NCBI RefSeq assembly: GCF_026586665.1 | Contig: NZ_JAODIY010000010.1 | Coordinates: 124,001 to 188,000 of the forward strand | Source: Halovenus rubra | GTDB taxonomy: Archaea; Halobacteriota; Halobacteria; Halobacteriales; Haloarculaceae | Length of the DNA stretch: 64,000 nucleotides | Direction: 5' to 3' | Shown here: piece after piece, positions 34,660 through 43,189 of the stretch | How the letters are laid out: each line of letters opens with the position of its first letter | How positions within the stretch are numbered: position 1 is the first letter of the stretch | The notes under the pieces: generated by a model | What the model was told of the DNA's origin: nothing | Databases searched by the model: none | The model's input: the letters and a program-made list of their open reading frames with translations, nothing else | Made by a program: the position numbers and the translations under genes

Positions 34660-35820
34660 TCAGGCGACGTTTTGTTCGGTGAGTGCCTCGCCACGCTCGA
34701 ATCGGTCACTGTCGAGCATCGATACGTCAACAAGCGCCGGCTCACCGTCAAAGACAAGTTCGGTGACAATGCTGCCTGTGGCGGGCGCGTGCTGGAAGCC
34801 GTGTCCAGAGAACCCGGCAGCAGTGACGAACCCGGGACAACTCTCCTCGATAACGGGATGGTGGTCAGGTGTGACCGCGTACAGCCCTGCCCACCCACGC
34901 CTGATGCGAGTCTCCGGGCCGAAGTACTCGGCGTATTCGGCGGCGTTCTCGACTGCACTGACCGCCCAGTCGGTGTCGAGATCTTCGTCGAAATGGTCGG
35001 GGTCCATGTCGGGGTCGCTGCCACCGAAGTGCCCCCCGACGAGAGCGATGCCATCCCGCTCGGGGCGGAAGTATGACCCCGTATCGAGGTCGATTGTCAG
35101 CGGCACTGACTCGGGGACATCTGGCGTTGGGTCGACCACCGCAATCTGTCGCCGGCGAGGAGAAATCGGGAGTTCGACGCCGGCCATCTCGCCGAGATTG
35201 GCTGCCCACGCACCCGCAGCGTTGACCACGTAGTCGGCCTCGTGATACTCGCGGTCTCCGTTGTCTAGTACGTCGATGCCAACAACGCGGCCCTCGTTGC
35301 GCTGAATGTCGGTTACTGTGACGCCAGTATGGATATCGACCCCCGCCTCGCGTGCCACGCCAGCATATCCCTGGACGGCAAGGTTGGGATCGGCAACCCC
35401 ATCGTCGGCGTTGTACGTCGCCCCAACGAACTGGTCCGGGTCGAGACCGGGACAGTACTCGGTTGCTTCCTCGGGAGTGATGTACTCACTCGCCGCACCA
35501 AGCTCCTGTTGCATCCGGACGTTTGCACGGAACTGTTTTGCCGTCTCTTCTGTGCGGGCAAGAAATAGATAGCCGTGTTTTTCCAGCCCGATGTCGACAC
35601 CAAACTCGGTGTCAAATCTGTCCCAGACCGGTTTGCTGGCCAACGAGAGTTCAACATTGACTGCCGTCGAAAACTGGGCACGGATACCACCAGCCGCGCG
35701 GGCGGTACTCCCTGCCCCAAGCGAGCCTTTCTCAAAAAGTGTGACATCTGCACCGCGTGCAGCGAGAGAATGTGCGGTCGACAGTCCGACGATGCCGCCG
35801 CCGATGACGAGGACGTCCAT
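34660..35820 (-). CDS. FAD-dependent amino acid/sarcosine oxidase (DAO family)
   Basis: This 386-residue flavoprotein has the N-terminal dinucleotide-binding motif VIGGGIVGLSTAHSL (residues 5-19) and a TLFEKG strand end that binds the FAD ribose. The central VDIHTGVTVTDIQ and YVVNAAGAWA motifs and the C-terminal AGFSGHGFQHAPATG flavin contact are typical of DAO enzymes (glycine/sarcosine/D-amino acid oxidases). The start at 35820 is chosen because a reverse-strand TATA box at 35843-35852 is about 27 bp upstream; an ATG at 35829 is also possible. It is divergent from an ornithine-cyclodeaminase-family gene, pointing to amino-acid oxidation. Confidence 0.88.
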   Translation of the reverse strand: MDVLVIGGGIVGLSTAHSLAARGADVTLFEKGSLGAGSTARAAGGIRAQFSTAVNVELSLASKPVWDRFDTEFGVDIGLEKHGYLFLARTEETAKQFRANVRMQQELGAASEYITPEEATEYCPGLDPDQFVGATYNADDGVADPNLAVQGYAGVAREAGVDIHTGVTVTDIQRNEGRVVGIDVLDNGDREYHEADYVVNAAGAWAANLGEMAGVELPISPRRRQIAVVDPTPDVPESVPLTIDLDTGSYFRPERDGIALVGGHFGGSDPDMDPDHFDEDLDTDWAVSAVENAAEYAEYFGPETRIRRGWAGLYAVTPDHHPVIEESCPGFVTAAGFSGHGFQHAPATGSIVTELVFDGEPALVDVSMLDSDRFERGEALTEQNVA

Positions 35821-35842
35821 GCCTCTCATACAGGGGGCAGAT

Positions 35843-35852
35843 CGTATAAAAG
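35843..35852 (-). promoter_or_regulatory. TATA box of the DAO-family oxidase, deciding its start
   Basis: On the reverse strand CTTTTATACG is centred 27 bp before the ATG at 35820, supporting that start and a leaderless transcript. The forward gene probably uses a weaker AACTAAGA element near 35890-35898. Confidence 0.5.
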
Positions 35853-35922
35853 TACGACACTGCACGCAGTTACTGACGGAACTGACCAACAACTAAGAGC
35901 CAGCGACCCGATGCTGGCGAAC

Positions 35923-36894
35923 ATGGTACTCGTACTCTCGGATTCGGCCGTCAGAGAGAGCCTTGACTTGGCGGGATTAGTCGGTGTTGTCGGCGACGCG
36001 CTTATCAAACAAACCGCAGGTGAAGTCGAGCGACCGAACCGGCCACACTTTCCCGTCGGCACAGGGATTGGCAAAAACGAGCCATCGGGAACTGGTATCG
36101 CCATGCCTGCCTACGTTCACGGCGACGACCAGTACGCGACAAAGCTCGTCGGTGTCCACGAAGATAACGCCAAGCGTGGTCTCCCGACGATTCACGCACA
36201 GATTGTTCTCACGGATGCTCAGACTGGCGTCCCCGAAGCCTTCATGGCTGGAACCACCATCACAAACGCTCGGACAGGGTGTATTGGCGCGCTTGCAGTT
36301 CGTGAACTCGCCCCGGCAGAGATTACGCTCGGTGTTATCGGTGCAGGCGCACAGGCCCGCTGGCAGACCCGAGCAATCGACACGGTCGCTTCTCTTGACG
36401 ACGTGCGCATTTACTCGCCAAGCGATTCGCGCCGGGAGTGTGCAAACGAGTTGAACGAGACTGGAGTCCCAGCCCGAGCAGTCAAACGCCCGGCGGCTGC
36501 TGTCGAGGGTGCCGATGTCGTCGTGACAGCAACGACAGCAACCGAGCCGGTCTTTCCGGCTGTTGCACTCGAGGCAGGTGCGCTGGTCGTCGCCGTTGGA
36601 GCCTTCACCGAGGAGATGCAGGAACTCGAACCAGCGGTCCTCAACCGAGCAGGCACAGTGTTTGCCGACGTGCCCGGAGAAGTAGCCGAGACCGGTGATA
36701 TCTGTGCGACGTGCCTCGATGCAGCCGACCTCGAACCCCTTGGCGGAATGCTCGCTGACGGTTACGAGCGGGACTCTCTGGATGAGGTCATTGTCGTCGA
36801 CAGCGTCGGCTCCGCAACGCTTGACGCCGCTGCGGGGACGACCATTTATCAGGCGGCGCGGGAGGCCGGACGCGGAACCAAAGTGTCGCTGTAG
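35923..36894 (+). CDS. Ornithine cyclodeaminase/mu-crystallin-family dehydrogenase
   Basis: This 323-residue protein belongs to the ornithine cyclodeaminase, archaeal alanine dehydrogenase and mu-crystallin family. The ATKLVGVHEDN segment contains the catalytic Lys; a Rossmann domain begins at LGVIGAGAQARWQTRAI. ATG at 35923 (MVLVLSDSAV) gives the usual family length; another ATG at 35911 is possible, and anything longer would run into the divergent gene. It shares an ~80-bp promoter region with the DAO-family oxidase, so the pair may interconvert keto, imino and amino acids. The exact substrate is unknown. Confidence 0.87.
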   Translation: MVLVLSDSAVRESLDLAGLVGVVGDALIKQTAGEVERPNRPHFPVGTGIGKNEPSGTGIAMPAYVHGDDQYATKLVGVHEDNAKRGLPTIHAQIVLTDAQTGVPEAFMAGTTITNARTGCIGALAVRELAPAEITLGVIGAGAQARWQTRAIDTVASLDDVRIYSPSDSRRECANELNETGVPARAVKRPAAAVEGADVVVTATTATEPVFPAVALEAGALVVAVGAFTEEMQELEPAVLNRAGTVFADVPGEVAETGDICATCLDAADLEPLGGMLADGYERDSLDEVIVVDSVGSATLDAAAGTTIYQAAREAGRGTKVSL

Positions 36895-36937
36895 TTAACC
36901 CCCGAGGAACTGCTAGCGGACCCGCAACGACAGCAGT

Positions 36938-37720
36938 TTAGACGTCGGGTGTCTCCTCGATGTCGGGCACACCTCTGGCAGTAAGTGTCTCGCCGACAAT
37001 GTAGGAGGACGCCGAGCTAGCGAGAAAGACTGCGATATCAGCAATTTCTTCGCTGAGTCCCATCCGTCGTTTGACTGTGTCGCGCTCAACATCGTCGGCA
37101 GTAATACCCATCTGTGTTTCGACGCCGGGCGTGGCGACAAAGCCCGGGGCGATGCAGTTGACCCGGACACCTTGCCCGGCCCACTCATAGGCGAGCGTGC
37201 TCGTGAGGTTAATAACAGCAGCCTTGGCCGCGCCATAGTGGCTCATATAGGGTGCTCCCTGCTGTCCGGCAACACTAGCGAGGTTGATAACTGTGCCGCT
37301 GCCGTCAGCGAGTGCGTCGCCAGCGGCCTGCGTGCAGTGATACGTTCCGTTGAGGTTGATGTCGACAATAGTCTCCCAGCCGTTCTCGCTGATGTCGTCG
37401 AAGCCAGCCATGAAACTCGCTCCGGCATTGTTGACCAGACAGTCCAGCCCACCGAACGCTGCGACGGTCGCATCGGCAAGCGCCTCAACAGCTTCCCGGT
37501 CTGTCACGTCACATTCGACCGCCAGCGCCTCACCAGAATGGTCGCTGTCGTTGATTTCTGTAGCCACAGGGTCGACATTCTCTTGTTCGCGTGAGCAGAC
37601 GACGACGTTCGCACCGTCTGCCCCGAACGCCTCAGCAGTCGCTTTCCCGATGCCGCTCGATGCGCCTGTGATGAGTACCGATTGTCCGGAGACGTCGAAT
37701 CGAGTGTTCCTTGCTGGCAT
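36938..37720 (-). CDS. SDR-family oxidoreductase
   Basis: This 260-residue short-chain dehydrogenase has the cofactor motif TGASSGIG (18-25), NNAG (97-100) and the catalytic triad Ser149, Tyr162 and Lys166 (Y-G-A-A-K). The residue after the second strand is Ser-Arg (CSREQ), suggesting NADP preference. ATG at 37720 (MPARNTRF) is chosen over an upstream ATG because it gives the normal family length and has a TATA-like CTTATGTG about 27 bp upstream. It is divergent from the MoxR gene. The substrate is unknown. Confidence 0.92.
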   Translation of the reverse strand: MPARNTRFDVSGQSVLITGASSGIGKATAEAFGADGANVVVCSREQENVDPVATEINDSDHSGEALAVECDVTDREAVEALADATVAAFGGLDCLVNNAGASFMAGFDDISENGWETIVDINLNGTYHCTQAAGDALADGSGTVINLASVAGQQGAPYMSHYGAAKAAVINLTSTLAYEWAGQGVRVNCIAPGFVATPGVETQMGITADDVERDTVKRRMGLSEEIADIAVFLASSASSYIVGETLTARGVPDIEETPDV

Positions 37721-37807
37721 ATAACAATAGTTGGCCCAACAACACATAAGCACACAGCGTCGGGCCGGGTAGAAGATTTTTCACAGCCTGCAACCCACGT
37801 ATACTAT

Positions 37808-38767
37808 ATGGACCATGAGACGGCCGGGACGCTATCGAGCCGGATTCTCGACGCCATCAGCGAGGCGGTCATCACAGACCGGGACTTTCTGGAAACGACA
37901 ATGACTGGAATTCTGGCCCGCGGACACGTCCTCCTCGAAGACGTACCGGGGACCGGAAAAACACTTACCGCCCGGAGCTTCGCGCAGGTACTCGGACTTT
38001 CCTTCCAGCGGATTCAGTTCACGCCCGACCTCCTGCCGGCGGATATCACGGGATCGAACATCTACCGCGAGGGCAGCGGCGAGTTCGAGTTCTCGCCCGG
38101 CCCCATCTTCGCTAACGTCGTCCTCGCCGACGAAATCAACCGTGCACCGCCAAAAACGCAAGCCGCGTTGCTCGAAGCGATGGGCGAAAAGCAGGTAACC
38201 GTCGACGGACAGACCCATGACCTGCCAGAGCCCTTCTTTGTCATAGCAACCCAAAACCCTGTCGAGCAGGAAGGGACGTTCGGTCTCCCCGAGGCACAAC
38301 GCGACCGGTTCATGATTAAAACGTCGGTGGGCTACCCGACCGCTGACGGCGAGCGACGCATTCTCGACCGGCGTGCCGAGCGTACCGCCCAGACGCCGTC
38401 TGTTACCCGCGTGCTTGATGGTGAACGAGTGACTGAACTGCAGCGTGTACCCGAACAGGTGTCTGTTGACCCACGGTTGCGTGATTACATGGTAGAACTG
38501 GCCCGCCGGACCCGTCACGACGAACGCATTGAGGTTGGCGTCTCACCACGTGGCACCCAGCGACTCTTCGAGGCCGCACGCGCGGTGGCGACCCTTTCGG
38601 GCCGTGATTTTGTTGTTCCTGATGATGTAAAGCGAATGGTTGAGCCAGTGTTCACCCACCGCCTCGTCCTGACTGCCGAGGCTGACGTGCGTGATACGAC
38701 CCGGACAGCAGTACTTGATGATATCCTCGGAGAGCTTGCTGTCCCTGCTGTGAACCCCCGTGCGTAG
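37808..38767 (+). CDS. MoxR-family AAA+ ATPase
   Basis: This 319-residue ATPase has Walker A EDVPGTGKT (44-52), Walker B VVLADEINRAPPKTQ (Asp108, Glu109), sensor IATQNPVEQEGTFGLPEAQRDRF and a C-terminal lid. MoxR ATPases act as chaperones with DUF58 and von Willebrand-domain proteins; a DUF58 protein is encoded on the opposite strand 3.8 kb away. The start at 37808 gives the usual N-terminus; an upstream ATG in frame would overlap the divergent SDR gene. Confidence 0.93.
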   Translation: MDHETAGTLSSRILDAISEAVITDRDFLETTMTGILARGHVLLEDVPGTGKTLTARSFAQVLGLSFQRIQFTPDLLPADITGSNIYREGSGEFEFSPGPIFANVVLADEINRAPPKTQAALLEAMGEKQVTVDGQTHDLPEPFFVIATQNPVEQEGTFGLPEAQRDRFMIKTSVGYPTADGERRILDRRAERTAQTPSVTRVLDGERVTELQRVPEQVSVDPRLRDYMVELARRTRHDERIEVGVSPRGTQRLFEAARAVATLSGRDFVVPDDVKRMVEPVFTHRLVLTAEADVRDTTRTAVLDDILGELAVPAVNPRA

Positions 38768-38870
38768 TGTTGTGTGGTATTGGGACCAGATGATAGGAAT
38801 CCTCAGCGTCGCATGATTTGCAGTCACGGATACGAGCCACCACGCGAGATAAGTGTCAACGTGTGGCATA

Positions 38871-38880
38871 AGTATAAGTT
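38871..38880 (+). promoter_or_regulatory. TATA box of the two-gene unit at 38903
   Basis: AGTATAAGTT is centred about 28 bp before the ATG at 38903. It decides that start over longer in-frame possibilities and shows that the small gene pair has its own promoter rather than only read-through from moxR. Confidence 0.6.
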
Positions 38881-38902
38881 AGATGAGTCCGTTGATAAAA
38901 AC

Positions 38903-39121
38903 ATGAGTGAAGCAGACTCAGACGGGCACATTGAGGAAACAACCAGCTGGCCTGAGCTTGCAGTCGGTCTGTACGATAGGTTGACTGGACGTGGGGCCGA
39001 GATTGTCTACGAGTTCGAGGATATGGAGGTTGCTGTCCCAAGCAAAGTCGGTGACGACGCCGACCACGCACACTGGGAAGTCGATGGGACAGTTCGCATC
39101 ACCACGAACGAGCGTGACTGA
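38903..39121 (+). CDS. Acidic 72-residue haloarchaeal protein
   Basis: This small soluble protein has an acidic N-terminus, then an alpha/beta core: WPELAVGLYDRLTGRGAEIVYEFEDMEVAVPSK, and a final HAHWEVDGTVRIT strand pair. It has no known domain that I recognise. The TATA box at 38871-38880 fixes the start. It is followed 2 bp later by a 125-residue gene, so they are co-transcribed. Its position next to MoxR suggests but does not prove a shared role. Confidence 0.7.
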   Translation: MSEADSDGHIEETTSWPELAVGLYDRLTGRGAEIVYEFEDMEVAVPSKVGDDADHAHWEVDGTVRITTNERD

Positions 39122-39123
39122 GC

Positions 39124-39501
39124 GTGGCAGCAAGCGGTGACCTAGGACGCACTGTCGAGCGGTTCGCTCACGACGGCCCCGCACTCGATGTCGCAGCAAA
39201 CCTTTCGGTGACAGTCGACGGCATCGACCTTGCTATCAACACCGTTAACGAACGACTTCACGTACAGGTCCCCTCTGTCCGGGCTGGCTTCTACCTGTTG
39301 GGAGGTGAACGTGACCGGATTCCAACCATTTCACGGGTCCTTTCTGAAGCAGACCTGACCGCCGAAATACGAGTTGGCAGTGCAGTACTCGCAGTTGTCG
39401 GAGTGGAAGCCACACCCGGCATGCTCTCGAACCTGTTCGCGCTTGGCGCAGTTGAGGTCCGGCCAAAGGCAGTCGTTCCGGCAGCCCTCCGGCTCCGATA
39501 G
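39124..39501 (+). CDS. 125-residue haloarchaeal protein of unknown function
   Basis: Translation from GTG at 39124 gives a compact beta-rich protein: DVAANLSVTVDGIDLAINTVNERLHVQVP and a later GERDRIPTISRVLSEADLTAEIRVGSAVLAVVGVEA. It shows no signal peptide or membrane helix. The GTG lies 2 bp after the stop of the 72-residue gene, so the two are translationally linked. Both are conserved-looking by composition, but I cannot assign a family. It is convergent with the DUF58 block across 49 bp. Confidence 0.68.
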   Translation: MAASGDLGRTVERFAHDGPALDVAANLSVTVDGIDLAINTVNERLHVQVPSVRAGFYLLGGERDRIPTISRVLSEADLTAEIRVGSAVLAVVGVEATPGMLSNLFALGAVEVRPKAVVPAALRLR

Positions 39502-39550
39502 CTGTCTATCCCGTTGTGCGGACGAACAGTCGGTTTCGAGCAGTCACAGT

Positions 39551-41146
39551 TCAGCGTAATGCGATAGCGAAACAGATGAGACCAACAGCGAGTGCGACAA
39601 GCGCGGTCGATGTCGTTGGTGAAGGGAGTGTCCAGACTTCACTGGAGGCAAGCACGACGGCACCGACGGCACCAACTACCCCCACACCTGTCGTCGCCCC
39701 CGCATGGACGAGTTCCGTATCCCGTGTCGCAGTGCTGGCGCCGATTTCCCTACCAAGTGTCGAACCGAACCGCCCCACATCCCAGATGAGAAGACTGGCA
39801 AGCACTCCACCAAGAACCAGCCACGTCGGTGCGTCGACTGTCGCTGCGGAGACAACGCCGATGAAGAGGCCGGCACTTGCAAGCGAGGACGCCGGCGTCT
39901 CTGCCGAGAGAACAGCAAAAAAGAGAGCAACCCGGAGCGCGGTAATGAAACAGAGGGTGACAACGACCAGCGCGAGCGCAAGCAGGATGATGAACAGTTC
40001 CTCGCCATAGAGGGCCACAGCCTCGGTCGCCATCGTCCCTACGTTAGACTCTGTTTCCGGGGGAAAAGATTGGAGAATCAATTCGAGCAGCATGTCGTAG
40101 ACGTGCTCGGCGACAAAGGCGGCAACTAGCGTAATAAATGATCCACCGGCGAGCGGGCCAGCAATGCGGGACAGTTCTCGGGTCGACTGGCGGGCGAGTC
40201 GCCGCGTAATGGTTCCGGCTATCGCGGCAACGACTGTGAGAAATAACACGCCAAGTAACAGCACTCGAAGCGTGCTCGCAGTTGCGACACCAATACACAA
40301 CTCGTACAACGACGAGCCAAGCAGCGCGGCCAGTTCGGCCTCCGACTGACTGAGTTCTAGTGCCAGCGCGACCAGATGCAAGACGAGAGTAACGGCCCAT
40401 AGCTGTATCAGGTGTATCTTTAGGCGACGAACACGGTTCCCGGCTACCTGAGAATTAACTGCCTCGGCGACCGGCAAGGCGGCAACCGACCAGAGTACGC
40501 CCGTCAGCGTGAGCGCAACAGTAAACAGGAATCCGGCCAACGGGAGCCCACCCGAGTCGGTTGCGAGCAGCCACGACCAAAGGAGGCCAAGTACATCGAA
40601 ACCGGCCGTGAACGGCCCTTCCTGTTCGGAGAGAACGACCTCGGCGACAAGGCCAGCACAGACAACACCCGGGACAAGTGCAGTCACAAACGTCACGCGA
40701 CCGTACCGTCTGAGCGTTGTCGGTGTTATGATGGTTCGGACACCGAGCGTTGCACCGAGGACTGCTAGAACACTCCCAAAGACGACGCCAGCGTGTCCGA
40801 CAATCAGTAGTGCCGTTGTCGAGAACAACGAGGGACTCGGAACAGGAAAAAACTGCGACGCGAGCAACAGTGTAACAAGACCTGCGCTGCCGAACAGTCC
40901 GATTGCCACGGGAAGTGTGAGAATGCTTACAAGCGGGCGTGCAACAGTTTCGGCGCGGTCCTGAGAGAGGAGCCAGCAACTCACGGTAAATAACACCGCG
41001 CCAACGATTCCAAGCGCAACTGGTCTGGTCACGTCGTCAACCTGCCAAAGTAACGCGGCCACAACCAGTCCCGTTACGGCGAGAACAATGCCGGTGCTGG
41101 TGTGGGTCGGTTGCCAGTCGTGGGTGCCGGTTTCGGGTGTACTCAT
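39551..41146 (-). CDS. Polytopic membrane protein of the DUF58/transglutaminase block
   Basis: This 531-residue protein has about 14 to 16 hydrophobic segments with short loops and no large soluble domain. I recall such proteins next to haloarchaeal DUF58 genes (DUF7519-like), without known function. The start at 41146 (MSTPETGT) is chosen because the upstream in-frame part is low-complexity and overlaps DUF58. It lies 25 bp after the DUF58 gene. It may provide the membrane domain that bacterial TgpA-type transglutaminases carry in the same chain, but that is inference. Confidence 0.72.
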   Translation of the reverse strand: MSTPETGTHDWQPTHTSTGIVLAVTGLVVAALLWQVDDVTRPVALGIVGAVLFTVSCWLLSQDRAETVARPLVSILTLPVAIGLFGSAGLVTLLLASQFFPVPSPSLFSTTALLIVGHAGVVFGSVLAVLGATLGVRTIITPTTLRRYGRVTFVTALVPGVVCAGLVAEVVLSEQEGPFTAGFDVLGLLWSWLLATDSGGLPLAGFLFTVALTLTGVLWSVAALPVAEAVNSQVAGNRVRRLKIHLIQLWAVTLVLHLVALALELSQSEAELAALLGSSLYELCIGVATASTLRVLLLGVLFLTVVAAIAGTITRRLARQSTRELSRIAGPLAGGSFITLVAAFVAEHVYDMLLELILQSFPPETESNVGTMATEAVALYGEELFIILLALALVVVTLCFITALRVALFFAVLSAETPASSLASAGLFIGVVSAATVDAPTWLVLGGVLASLLIWDVGRFGSTLGREIGASTATRDTELVHAGATTGVGVVGAVGAVVLASSEVWTLPSPTTSTALVALAVGLICFAIALR

Positions 41147-41171
41147 CGGTTGTATTGTGTGAATGGTGCTC

Positions 41172-42575
41172 TCATCGGTGTGTCCGAAGCCCCGGAAGTG
41201 CAGCCCGGAGTGCAGTGTCGAAGGGCTGTTTGATTGGCCAGTCCACGGTCGAAGTGCCGAGCCCTTGGAGTGTTCGAAGGCGGAGCCGACGTTGCACGCC
41301 GACAACGCGCTGGCCTGTTGAGTCACCGTTGACGGGGTCCGGGCTGACAGCAACTAGGTCGTGCTCTCCGGTGACAGCCCGACAGAGTGCAAGTGGCCAG
41401 TTGTCCACGAACGGTGAACAGACCATCACACTGGCATCGGGCGGTATTTGATTGAGTAACCGCATCCGTTCGTCTCCGCCATCGGTTCGCGCAGATGGCT
41501 GAGTAGCAGCCGTGCCCGGATTGCCAGCCGACTGGGCGGACGGCTCGGTTTGTGGTTGCGACGATATGAGGTCGGTACGTGGCGGTACTGGTGACTGTTG
41601 TTCAGTGCGTGTGCTGGCGCGGTTGAGAGCGGTAAACAGCGCATCGGGTGTCGTTGCTTTCCCCGACCCAGCCCAGACGATGCCCGCCGGATCTGGTTCG
41701 AGATTGGCTGTCTCGGTCGACGTGAGGCCGACCGCCGCGATAGTCGTGTCGATACCTGCCTCGGTCAGTGTGTCATAGAGGCGCTCGGCAGCGTAGACCG
41801 ACCGGTCAACTGCTGTTGGATACCCCGGTTGTTGCGTGACACGGTTGACCGGACGTGCATCGACAATTAGTACAGTTCGACTAGTCTTTTGCTCGCGGTA
41901 CCGGACGGTGATGAACTCACCTGTCTTGGCGACGTGATGCCAGTCGATTCGGTTCACCGGGTCACCCTGTCGGTACTGTCGTGTCGAATGGAACTCTAGT
42001 CCGCTCCCGCCGCTGTCGGTCGTCACAGTGCCTGTGTGGCGTGTCGTCTGCGTTTCTCGTGGCCTCGTCTTTAGCGGCGAGAGACAGACGACCGTGTCTC
42101 GTCCGTTAACGTCAATTTCGGTTGTCTCTCGGTCGCTGCCAGCCATCGAGCGGAGACGGACAACCGGGTCATCGAACGTGTACGTCCCGCGCCGTGAGAT
42201 AACACTGTAGCTGATGGTTCGACGCTCACCGGGCGACAGCGAGGTACAGAGGCGCGGTGACCCCTCAGTGACAATGAGCTCGTCGGGTACACCGTCGATG
42301 AGACGCACATCGGGCAACACGTTCTCGCTCTCGTTTTCGACTGTGAGCGTGACATCGACCGGTGTGCCGGGTGCCGGTGTTGCCGACCCAACTGAACGCT
42401 CGACAGTGAGTTGCCGCTTAGCAGGGAGCGTCGAGACAGCTCCGTAGAGCACGTATGACAGTGGAATAAGCGTCGCCCCAAGCAGCGTTGCGTTTGCGTA
42501 CAGTAACCCGACAGCTGCGAGTGCAAGCGTCGCAAGCAACCCAACATTCCATCGCGGAACGCGGGTTCGGTTCAT
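41172..42575 (-). CDS. DUF58-domain protein
   Basis: This 467-residue protein starts with two membrane helices (about 13-50), a CARDB-like beta domain (about 60-160), and the DUF58 core: RQYRQGDPVNRIDWHHVAKTGEFITVRYREQ with the invariant GD and IDW, then LIVDARP, where a vWA-like fold begins. The start at 42575 overlaps the upstream stop by 4 bp. DUF58 proteins work with MoxR ATPases and transglutaminases in cell-surface processes. A disordered Gln/Ser/Pro stretch (about 345-385) interrupts the vWA-like part. Confidence 0.9.
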   Translation of the reverse strand: MNRTRVPRWNVGLLATLALAAVGLLYANATLLGATLIPLSYVLYGAVSTLPAKRQLTVERSVGSATPAPGTPVDVTLTVENESENVLPDVRLIDGVPDELIVTEGSPRLCTSLSPGERRTISYSVISRRGTYTFDDPVVRLRSMAGSDRETTEIDVNGRDTVVCLSPLKTRPRETQTTRHTGTVTTDSGGSGLEFHSTRQYRQGDPVNRIDWHHVAKTGEFITVRYREQKTSRTVLIVDARPVNRVTQQPGYPTAVDRSVYAAERLYDTLTEAGIDTTIAAVGLTSTETANLEPDPAGIVWAGSGKATTPDALFTALNRASTRTEQQSPVPPRTDLISSQPQTEPSAQSAGNPGTAATQPSARTDGGDERMRLLNQIPPDASVMVCSPFVDNWPLALCRAVTGEHDLVAVSPDPVNGDSTGQRVVGVQRRLRLRTLQGLGTSTVDWPIKQPFDTALRAALPGLRTHR

Positions 42576-43189
42576 CTGCTTGCCACCCGCTCGATGGCGG
42601 CAATAGTTCGCTCGATACGACGTTGGCGCTCCTGTGTGGGGGTCAGCCAGCGACGCACTCGCACCCACAGTGGGAACGACTCTCGCCCGAGAAACCGCGC
42701 TGCCACCTTATCGTCGGTCCACTCACCGCTGTCGATGACGGCTGCTGCCTGCTGTTCTGAGATATCGACGCGCTCGGCGTACGCGCTCGTCGCCGTCTCG
42801 CGTAACACTGAGCGAACATCACGGAGCTGTTTGCCCCCAGACTCGACAGCCTGTTTAAGATCGTTATCGAGTCCCGCAGCGGTGAGTTCCCCATCACTTA
42901 CGGTCGCATCCTCGGGGGGCGCAGTCGCCGCACGCTCAAACCGTGAGTCCGACTTCGACGGTGTCGGCCCCTCGGTTGCCGAGCGCGACCGCGCAATGAG
43001 TCCGAACGCGACCAAGACAAGTAATCCAGCGACTAAGCCGATAGTCGTGGTCTCGGTGCCCGACAGTGCTGACACACTGGCATCGATAGGGCCAGCACCG
43101 CGCAGAAGGTCCGGGACAAACAACAAACCAATACCGAAGCCTGTAGCGAGCGTCCCGAGCGTTCCAAACAACGCACTCCGAACCCTCAT
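42572..43189 (-). CDS. Bitopic membrane protein (DUF7269-like) of the DUF58 block
   Basis: This 205-residue protein has two hydrophobic helices (about 8-27 and 47-67) followed by a charged cytosolic domain (about 70-205). The C-terminal helical region includes AERVDISEQQAAAVIDSGEWTDDKVAARFLG, which resembles the family I know as DUF7269. It overlaps DUF58 by 4 bp and is adjacent to the transglutaminase stop, so it is translated in series. Function is unknown. Confidence 0.7.
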   Translation of the reverse strand: MRVRSALFGTLGTLATGFGIGLLFVPDLLRGAGPIDASVSALSGTETTTIGLVAGLLVLVAFGLIARSRSATEGPTPSKSDSRFERAATAPPEDATVSDGELTAAGLDNDLKQAVESGGKQLRDVRSVLRETATSAYAERVDISEQQAAAVIDSGEWTDDKVAARFLGRESFPLWVRVRRWLTPTQERQRRIERTIAAIERVASR

